Positions 1 to 4,366 of a stretch of DNA of 5,708 bases are shown one piece after another. A program made the position numbers and the translations under genes. The DNA is from an uncultured Paracoccaceae bacterium (GTDB lineage: Bacteria > Pseudomonadota > Alphaproteobacteria > Rhodobacterales > Rhodobacteraceae): the NCBI GenBank assembly GCA_937907485.1, contig CALESR010000087.1, positions 1 to 5,708 on the forward strand, written 5' to 3'. The notes under the pieces were generated by a model. It ran no database searches and was not told the origin of the DNA. It saw only the letters and a list, made by a program, of their open reading frames with translations. How positions within the stretch are numbered: the first letter of the stretch is position 1; each line of letters begins with the position of its first letter.

Positions 1-582
1 GGGTGGATAGTCCCAACCCAGCCAGCCGCGTTTCTCGGCGGCAGCGACATGGGCGACAGTGTCGTCGATCAGCAAGATCTCTGCCGGGACCAGCCCCAGC
101 GAGGCCTGAATCCCTGCCAGCGCCGCCGGATCGGGCAGGATCAGCCCGGTCTCGCTTGACGCGACAATCCCATCCACCCGCACGGCCCAGTCACGATCCT
201 GCGCCAGCCAACGGGCGCGGCGGCTGTCGGTATCGAGCACCAGCACCTGCACCACGCCCGCCTCGGCCAGCGCGTCGATCAGGCGCAACAGTTCCGGGTC
301 GGGGTCATGCGTCGCCTCGAGGATCAGTTCCAGCACGTCCTCTGCATCGACAAGGCGCCCGGCCCATCCCTCGATCACGTCGAGGATATCGGCCTTGCCG
401 GTCAGCAGCGCCGCCCGTTCAGCCGCCAGCCGCCGCATCAGATCGCGCGGATCGAGCCCGGTGTCCGCCGCCAGATCGCGCTGCCAGTCCAAGAGGCCAT
501 CGGCCCCCGGACGCGCCTGTCGATTGAGCACGCCGTCGAAATCCCAAACCACCGCGCGGAGATGTTCGATGCCCTCGATCAT
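1..582 (-). CDS. HAD-superfamily hydrolase, C-terminus cut off by window edge
   Basis: Open minus-strand frame of 194 codons with no stop before the left edge, so the C-terminus is missing (probably a short piece, since small HAD phosphatases are about 200-230 residues). The ATG at 582-580 overlaps the hisG stop as ATGA, and an AAGG Shine-Dalgarno-like sequence (594-591) lies 8 bases upstream. The haloacid dehalogenase fold is shown by motif I WDFDGVL (nucleophile D14, acid/base D16), a helical cap-like stretch at about residues 20-100, a hydrophobic strand VLVLDTDS at 113-120 where motif II should be, and motif IV LLIDD at 170-174 followed by a helix and RGW. Oddity: at the motif III position, where relatives usually have K-P-D-P, this protein has L-P-D-P (149-152), and there is no Lys or Arg at all between R135 and K184. 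Motif II is also atypical. Known HADs of this class are Mg-dependent phosphatases acting on small metabolites; substrate is unknown here. Coupling to hisG suggests, but does not prove, a link to histidine or PRPP metabolism. The HAD assignment is secure; catalytic activity is doubtful. Confidence 0.88.
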   Translation of the reverse strand, partial: MIEGIEHLRAVVWDFDGVLNRQARPGADGLLDWQRDLAADTGLDPRDLMRRLAAERAALLTGKADILDVIEGWAGRLVDAEDVLELILEATHDPDPELLRLIDALAEAGVVQVLVLDTDSRRARWLAQDRDWAVRVDGIVASSETGLILPDPAALAGIQASLGLVPAEILLIDDTVAHVAAAEKRGWLGWDYPP

Positions 583-1259
583 GCGCCGAGCCTTGCGGTC
601 AGGGCGTCGAGCGCGGCAGTCCGGGGCACGCCCAACGCGGCAAACAGCGTCGCCTGACTGCGCAGAACCGGCTCGCAATCGAGGATTTTCAGATGGTTGG
701 CGCGCAGCGTCTCGCCGGTCGAGGTGATGTCGGCCACCGCCTCAGCGGTCAGGTTGCGCACGGTGCCCTCGGTCGCGCCCTGGCTGTCGACCAGTTGATA
801 ATCCGCCACCCCATGCGTGCGCAGATACTCGCGCACCAGCCGGTGATATTTGGTCGCAATGCGTAGACGGAACCCGTGATCGGCCCGGAACGCCGCCGCC
901 ACCGCATCAAGGTCGTCGAGGGTTTCGACATCGACCCAGCATTCCGGCACCGCGATGATGAGGTCGGCGTGGCCAAAGCCCATCGCAGCCACCTCGCGCA
1001 CCACGGCGCGCCAGTCCGGCAGCGTCTCGCGCACCAGATCCGTGCCGGTCACCCCCAGATGAATACGCCCGGCGGCCAGTTCGCGCGGTATCTCGCTGGC
1101 CGACAGCAGCACCAGTGACACGCCCTCGACCCCCTCGACCGCGCCGGAATACTCACGCTCGGCCCCGGTGCGGCGCATGGTGATGCCACGCGCGGCGAAC
1201 CAGTCAAAGGTTTTCTCCATCAGCCGCCCTTTGGACGGCACGCCGATCTTGATGCTCAT
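579..1259 (-). CDS. hisG: ATP phosphoribosyltransferase catalytic subunit, short form (HisG-S)
   Basis: 226-residue HisG (EC 2.4.2.17), which joins ATP and PRPP to give N1-(5-phosphoribosyl)-ATP and pyrophosphate, the first committed step of histidine synthesis in the cytoplasm. Visible family features are the N-terminal GVPSKGRL (6-13), GVTGTDLV (69-76), RIATKY (133-138), GATEGTV (161-167) and the PRPP-binding segment ADITSTGETL (176-185), followed by RANHLKI. Long-form HisG is about 290-300 residues and has a C-terminal ACT-like regulatory domain. This protein ends before any such domain, so it is the short form, which needs HisZ for activity and feedback control; hisZ is immediately upstream. 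The ATG at 1259 overlaps the hisZ stop by 4 bases (ATGA) and has a GGAG Shine-Dalgarno (1271-1268) 8 bases upstream inside hisZ. The stop in turn overlaps the start of the HAD gene. No broken motifs or frameshifts seen. Confidence 0.97.
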   Translation of the reverse strand: MSIKIGVPSKGRLMEKTFDWFAARGITMRRTGAEREYSGAVEGVEGVSLVLLSASEIPRELAAGRIHLGVTGTDLVRETLPDWRAVVREVAAMGFGHADLIIAVPECWVDVETLDDLDAVAAAFRADHGFRLRIATKYHRLVREYLRTHGVADYQLVDSQGATEGTVRNLTAEAVADITSTGETLRANHLKILDCEPVLRSQATLFAALGVPRTAALDALTARLGA

Positions 1260-2338
1260 CGCGCGGACTCCAACTCGACCAGCAGGTCCGGGCGGATCAC
1301 CCCACCGACAGCGGGGATGGAACGTCCCTGCCCCAACACGGACGTCAGGGCGTCATAGCGCCCGCCACTGGCCACCGGCGGCAGATCGCGCCCCTCGGCG
1401 AAAAAGCCAAAGACGAAACCGTCGTAATATTCCAGCGTCGTGCGGCCATAGGCGGCCTCGAAATCCAGCCCCGCCACATCCACGCCATGCGCGCCCAGCA
1501 CCGTCAACCGCTGCTCGAACCGCGCCAACGCCGGGGTAATCCACGGCATCTGCCCGGCCAACATCTGCATCTGTGCCAGCGCCTGAGGTGCCTTGTCGGC
1601 CAAGGCCAGCAGGCTCTCCAAGGCATCGACAACGGCCCCCGGAATCGCCGGGGTTGCCGCATCCTCGGCCAGACGGGCCAGTCGCGCGTCGATCTGTTCG
1701 CGCGTGCGCAGGCCGATCTGCGGCGCGGCGCTGGCCACCGGATCGCCCGCGGCCAACCGCTCCAGCAGTGCCGCCCGGCCCGCGGGCAAGGGCGCGCGCC
1801 CGGCATAACGTTCGAGCAGCGCGCGGAACCGACCCGGTCGCCACAGATGCCGCATCAGCGCCGCCTTGCGGGTGGCCGAGGTCGGCAGGCCCTGCACGGC
1901 TGCGATAAGGATGGCAAAGTCGCCGCTGGCAGCGCGCAATCCGCGCCCCTGCAACATGCGGGCGAACAAGGCAAAAACCTCGGCATCGGCGCGCAGCGGC
2001 TGGTCGCGGTCAAAGACCTCGTAGCCGACCTGCAGGTACTCGCGCGCCCGCCCGCCCGATTGCTGGCGAAACACCTCGCCCAGATAACAATAGCGCGCCG
2101 GGTCCGCGCCGCCCGCCATATGCGCCTGCACCACCGGCACGGTGAAGTCCGGCCGCAGCATCATCTCGCCCAAGGCGGGGTCCAGCGTTACATAGGCGCG
2201 CGCGCGGATGTCCTCGCCGTAGAGGTCCAGCAGGGTGCCCGCCGGTTGCAGCACCGCCGCCTCGATCGGGCGCGCGCCCAGCGCCTGAAAGGCGCCGAAC
2301 AGCCGCTGTCCCTCGGCCCGCGCCGCCGCGCCGCTCAT
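1256..2338 (-). CDS. hisZ: ATP phosphoribosyltransferase regulatory subunit HisZ (HisRS paralogue)
   Basis: 360-residue HisZ, a paralogue of the histidyl-tRNA synthetase catalytic core that no longer charges tRNA. In characterised systems it assembles with short HisG into a hetero-octamer and binds histidine for feedback inhibition. Features from the ATG at 2338: a motif 2-like segment MLRPDFTVPV (60-69) and RYCYLGEVFRQQ (82-93), EYLQVGYEVFD (100-110), a modified histidine-binding loop GRTTLEYYDG (298-307), and a motif 3-like ASGGRYDAL (323-331) with PAVGGVIRPDLL (342-353). There is no C-terminal anticodon-binding domain; the chain ends about 7 residues after motif 3, as expected for HisZ and unlike the adjacent HisS. 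Start choice: the frame is open to 2410, but the upstream 24 codons are Arg/Gly-rich, overlap hisS coding and lack family similarity. The ATG at 2338 gives MSGAAARAEGQRLF and an ATGA overlap with the hisS stop. Only a weak AAGG (2352-2349, 10 bases away) precedes it, so translation probably depends on coupling to hisS. Confidence 0.95.
   Translation of the reverse strand: MSGAAARAEGQRLFGAFQALGARPIEAAVLQPAGTLLDLYGEDIRARAYVTLDPALGEMMLRPDFTVPVVQAHMAGGADPARYCYLGEVFRQQSGGRAREYLQVGYEVFDRDQPLRADAEVFALFARMLQGRGLRAASGDFAILIAAVQGLPTSATRKAALMRHLWRPGRFRALLERYAGRAPLPAGRAALLERLAAGDPVASAAPQIGLRTREQIDARLARLAEDAATPAIPGAVVDALESLLALADKAPQALAQMQMLAGQMPWITPALARFEQRLTVLGAHGVDVAGLDFEAAYGRTTLEYYDGFVFGFFAEGRDLPPVASGGRYDALTSVLGQGRSIPAVGGVIRPDLLVELESAR
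1268..1271 (-). promoter_or_regulatory. Shine-Dalgarno of hisG inside the hisZ 3' end
   Basis: GGAG on the minus strand, 8 bases before the hisG ATG. It lies within the last codons of hisZ and supports the ATG at 1259 as the hisG start, both by re-initiation through the ATGA overlap and by direct ribosome binding. Confidence 0.6.
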
Positions 2339-3813
2339 CCCAGCATGGCCTTGACGGCGGCGACCAACTCGGCGCGTGGCACCTCGACCTGCGCCGGGCG
2401 GTCCTTCCATTCCTCCAGCGTCGCGTTCTGGGCGATCTGTGCCCCGAGGATCAGATCCTTCAGGATCACCACGCCCTTGTCGGCCTCGTTCGAGCCTTGG
2501 ATCACCGCCACCGGCGATTGCCGTTTGTCGGCGTATTTCAACTGGTTGCCAAAGTTCTTCGGGTTGCCGAGGTAAACTTCGGCCCGGATCCCGGCGCGGC
2601 GGAGTTCACCGACCATCGCCTGATAGTCGGCCATGCGCGCGCGGTCCATGACGGTGATCACCACCGGGCCGCGCGCGTCGCCCTGCACCCGCCCCTTGGC
2701 CTGCAGCGCCGCCAACAGCCGGTCCACCCCGATGCTGACGCCGGTCGCCGGCACCGACTGGCCGGTGAAGCGCTTGACCAGATCATCATAGCGCCCACCG
2801 CCCGCGACCGAGCCAAAGTTGCGCGGACGGCCCTTTTCGTCGGTGATCTGGAAGGTCAGCTCGGCCTCGAACACCGGGCCGGTGTAATAGCCGAGACCAC
2901 GCACAACCGAGGGGTCGATGACGATACGGTCCGGGCCATAGCCTTGGGCGGCAAGGAGCGAGGCGATTTCTTCAAGCTCTTCAACGCCTTCCAGACCGAT
3001 CTTCGACTCCCCAACCAAGGCGCGCAACGCCGCGCAGGTCGCCGCCCCATCGGCCCCGCGTGCCGCCATGAAGCCGAGAACCACGTCGGCCGAAGCCGCT
3101 GGCAACCCCGCCCCCTTGGTGAAATCGCCGCTCTCGTCCTTGCGCCCCGCGCCCATCAGCGCGCGCACGCCGTCCTCGCCCAGACGGTCCAGCTTGTCGA
3201 TGGCCCGCAGCACGATCCCCCGCTCGGCCTCGAATTTTGACGGATCGGACGGGTCCAGCACCCCCGCCGCCTCCATCACGCCGTTCAGCACCTTGCGGTT
3301 GTTGATCTTGACGATGTAGTCACCGCCCAGTCCCAGATCCTCGAACACATCGGCCAGCATCGCGCAAATCTCGGCGTCGGCAGCCACGGACGACGCCCCC
3401 ACCGTATCCGCATCGCATTGATAGAATTGCCGAAACCGCCCCGGCCCCGGCTTTTCATTGCGCCAGACCGGGCCCATGGCAAAGCGGCGATAGGGCGAGG
3501 GCAGATCGTTGCGATACTGCGCCGCGACGCGCGCCAAGGGCGCCGTCAGGTCATAACGCAGGGCGAGCCAGTCCTTGTCGTCATCCTGCCAGGCGAAAAC
3601 CCCCTCGTTGGGGCGGTCGACATCGGGGAGGAACTTGCCCAGCGCCTCGACGGTTTCCACCGCCGAAGTTTCCAAAGGATCAAAGCCATAGCGATGATAG
3701 ACGGCGGCAATGCGGTCCAGCATCGCCTTGCGCGCCGTCACCTCGGCGCCGAAATAGTCGCGAAACCCCTTGGGCGTCTCGGCGCGGGGCTTTGGGGATT
3801 TCTTCTCGCTCAT
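2335..3813 (-). CDS. hisS: Histidyl-tRNA synthetase, alphaproteobacterial type
   Basis: 492-residue class II aminoacyl-tRNA synthetase (EC 6.1.1.21) that attaches histidine to tRNA-His. The N-terminus KPRAETPKGFRDYFG is typical. Motif 1 region lies about 30-60; motif 2 is FAMGPVWRNEKPGPGRFRQF (111-130); the histidine-specific loop is RGLGYYTG (305-312); motif 3 is AGGGRYDDL (337-345) with TGVSIGVDRLL (357-367). The C-terminal anticodon-binding domain runs from about 385 to the end, including NPKNFGNQLKYADKR and VAVIQG. It is longer than the 424-residue E. coli enzyme, largely through extra sequence between motif 2 and the RGLGYYTG loop. The motif 2 loop reads N-E-K-P-G-P-G where E. coli has H-E-R-P-Q-K-G, so the Gln that contacts the G-1:C73 end of tRNA-His in E. 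coli is Gly here. This is the alphaproteobacterial pattern associated with tRNA-His lacking G-1. It is the first gene of the operon; its TGA overlaps the hisZ ATG. The start at 3813 is backed by a GGAGG six bases upstream. All catalytic motifs are intact. Confidence 0.98.
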   Translation of the reverse strand: MSEKKSPKPRAETPKGFRDYFGAEVTARKAMLDRIAAVYHRYGFDPLETSAVETVEALGKFLPDVDRPNEGVFAWQDDDKDWLALRYDLTAPLARVAAQYRNDLPSPYRRFAMGPVWRNEKPGPGRFRQFYQCDADTVGASSVAADAEICAMLADVFEDLGLGGDYIVKINNRKVLNGVMEAAGVLDPSDPSKFEAERGIVLRAIDKLDRLGEDGVRALMGAGRKDESGDFTKGAGLPAASADVVLGFMAARGADGAATCAALRALVGESKIGLEGVEELEEIASLLAAQGYGPDRIVIDPSVVRGLGYYTGPVFEAELTFQITDEKGRPRNFGSVAGGGRYDDLVKRFTGQSVPATGVSIGVDRLLAALQAKGRVQGDARGPVVITVMDRARMADYQAMVGELRRAGIRAEVYLGNPKNFGNQLKYADKRQSPVAVIQGSNEADKGVVILKDLILGAQIAQNATLEEWKDRPAQVEVPRAELVAAVKAMLG

Positions 3814-3819
3814 CGCGGG

Positions 3820-3824
3820 CCTCC
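3820..3824 (-). promoter_or_regulatory. Strong Shine-Dalgarno of hisS
   Basis: GGAGG on the minus strand, six bases before the hisS ATG. It is the best ribosome-binding site in the four-gene operon and fixes the hisS start. The downstream genes have weaker sites and rely more on stop/start overlap. Confidence 0.8.
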
Positions 3825-3840
3825 GTCGACATTCGCGCGT

Positions 3841-3869
3841 GGTCTAGCCCAAGGCCCTGCCCACGGCAA
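3841..3869 (-). promoter_or_regulatory. Candidate promoter of the hisS-hisZ-hisG operon
   Basis: On the minus strand TTGCCG (3869-3864) and TAGACC (3846-3841) are separated by 17 bases, matching the sigma-70 hexamers at 4 of 6 and 3 of 6 positions. Transcription would start near 3834, giving a leader of about 20 bases that contains the GGAGG site. Placement is sensible but the hexamers are weak, so this is a guess from position and spacing. The leader would be too short for a His-codon attenuator or a riboswitch. Confidence 0.33.
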
Positions 3870-3879
3870 GCGGCGGGCG

Positions 3880-3908
3880 TTGACCTTGGCGGCCCGCGCG
3901 CGCATCCT
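3880..3908 (+). promoter_or_regulatory. Candidate promoter of slyX
   Basis: TTGACC (3880-3885, 5 of 6 matches to the -35 consensus) is followed after 17 bases by CATCCT (3903-3908, 3 of 6 matches to the -10). The start of transcription would fall about 3914-3916, at or next to the slyX ATG, implying a nearly leaderless message. That fits the absence of any purine-rich ribosome-binding site before slyX. The -10 is poor, so confidence is low. It lies back to back with the hisS candidate, with 10 bases between the two -35 elements. Confidence 0.3.
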
Positions 3909-3915
3909 GCGCCGC

Positions 3916-4122
3916 ATGAGTGACCCCATCGCCCGGCTCGAAGCCCATCTCGCCCACTTGACGCGCAGCGTCGAGGACCTGTCGGATATCGTGCGCCAGC
4001 AGGCCTACCAGATCGACCGGCTGATCCACCGTGTCCAGCGCCTGACCGAACGCGAAGCCGAGCGCGAGGTGGCGGATGGCGCCAGCGCGCCATTGGCCGA
4101 TCAGCGCCCGCCGCATTGGTAG
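3916..4122 (+). CDS. slyX: SlyX family protein
   Basis: 68-residue SlyX-family protein; its molecular role is not established in any organism I know of. The whole chain from residue 3 to about 50 is predicted coiled coil: leucine/isoleucine/valine at heptad-like spacing in IARLEAHLAHL, VEDLSDIV and IDRLIHRVQRLTE, rich in Arg and Glu. It ends in the diagnostic family tail DQRPPHW (E. coli SlyX ends in PPPHY). Length matches the family (about 65-75). The ATG at 3916 was chosen because family similarity begins there; the frame is open much further upstream only because it runs antisense through GC-rich hisS. No Shine-Dalgarno is visible ahead of it. It is divergent from hisS and convergent with groEL, so it is a single-gene unit with no operon context to suggest a function. 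Probably cytoplasmic and oligomeric: no signal peptide or membrane segment. Confidence 0.9.
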   Translation: MSDPIARLEAHLAHLTRSVEDLSDIVRQQAYQIDRLIHRVQRLTEREAEREVADGASAPLADQRPPHW

Positions 4123-4134
4123 GGGGCGTCGCGC

Positions 4135-4153
4135 GGCCCCCATCGAGGGGGCC
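4135..4153. repeat. Inverted repeat directly downstream of slyX
   Basis: GGCCCCC (4135-4141) and GGGGGCC (4147-4153) form a perfect 7-bp stem with a five-base loop ATCGA. Past one C/A mismatch the stem can extend four more pairs (4130-4133 with 4155-4158). It begins 12 bases after the slyX stop. It has the position of a terminator for slyX but no T-run follows, so at most it would be a factor-assisted terminator or mRNA 3'-end stabiliser. Confidence 0.65.
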
Positions 4154-4166
4154 ACGCGCCGCGCGG

Positions 4167-4180
4167 GGGCGGTCCCGCCC
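4167..4180. repeat. Small GC-only inverted repeat
   Basis: GGGCGG (4167-4172) and CCGCCC (4175-4180) are separated by two bases. Alone it could be chance in GC-rich DNA, but it is the middle of three consecutive inverted repeats between slyX and groEL. Confidence 0.45.
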
Positions 4181-4184
4181 GCCG

Positions 4185-4221
4185 TTCAAGGGGGCACGCC
4201 CCCTTGAAGATCCCGTGGATA
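4185..4221. repeat. Long perfect inverted repeat with GGATATTT tail (Rhodobacteraceae-type intergenic element)
   Basis: TTCAAGGGGGC (4185-4195) and its exact complement (4198-4208) form an 11-bp perfect stem around a two-base centre; as a hairpin the practical loop is CACG. Ten bases further lies TGGATATTT followed by GCAGAGCAAAGA, an A/G-rich tail. From recognition rather than search, a GC-rich stem followed closely by GGATATTT and a purine-rich stretch is a frequent intergenic element in Rhodobacteraceae, often found just after genes. Its role is not known to me. No T-run flanks it on either strand. The roughly 100 bases from 4222 to 4310 show no gene, RNA fold or promoter I can defend. Confidence 0.6.
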
Positions 4222-4310
4222 TTTGCAGAGCAAAGAGGGCGCGGGAGACTCCACGCACACCTTTCAGCGTGCTTCAAATCTTCATCCGGCGCGGAATATC
4301 GCTGTCGCCC

Positions 4311-4341
4311 AAACAAAAGGGCGCCCCGAAGGGCGCCCTTT
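4311..4341 (-). terminator. Rho-independent terminator of groEL
   Basis: On the minus strand GGGCGCCC (4338-4331), loop TTCG (4330-4327) and GGGCGCCC (4326-4319) give an 8-bp all-GC stem, extended by A-T pairs at its base (4341-4339 with 4318-4316), followed by the T-tract TTTTGTTT (4318-4311). The loop is the extra-stable C(UUCG)G tetraloop. It starts 25 bases past the groEL TAA. On the plus strand the same hairpin is followed only by TTTCC, so it could weakly stop slyX transcripts too. Confidence 0.92.
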
Positions 4342-4366
4342 CCAATCCGGCCGAAAGGCGCGGATC

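Noticed and set aside
3..527. Plus-strand open frame of 174 codons at the left edge
   Set aside because: Composition is almost entirely Arg/Pro/Ala/Ser, and the minus strand here encodes a clear HAD protein continuing from hisG.
844..850. GATATTT inside hisG, like the tail of the intergenic repeat
   Set aside because: It is explained by the conserved HisG residues T-K-Y in RIATKYHR and has no stem-loop next to it.
2339..2410. In-frame upstream extension of hisZ
   Set aside because: The 24 extra residues are Arg/Gly-rich, lie inside hisS coding, and the ATG at 2338 gives the usual HisZ N-terminus and an ATGA overlap.
1487..2575. Plus-strand open frame of 362 codons antisense to hisZ and the end of hisS
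   Set aside because: It is fully antisense to two well-supported genes, rich in Arg/Gln/Ala as GC-rich shadow frames are, and has no recognisable domain.
3814..3840. Possible histidine attenuator, T-box or riboswitch ahead of hisS
   Set aside because: The hisS leader is too short, with no run of His codons and no terminator/antiterminator pairing visible.
3418..3915. In-frame upstream extension of slyX
   Set aside because: The extra 166 codons are antisense to hisS motif 2 and N-terminal coding; SlyX similarity and normal family length start at the ATG at 3916.
4222..4310. Possible small RNA or small gene in the gap before the groEL terminator
   Set aside because: Only a weak 5-bp stem with a 10-base loop (CACGC/GCGTG) is seen; there is no convincing promoter, ribosome-binding site or coding signal.
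4101..4316. Minus-strand small open frame of 71 codons between groEL and slyX
   Set aside because: It starts beside the groEL terminator T-tract, spans the inverted repeats and ends antisense to slyX; no ribosome-binding site or plausible protein composition.
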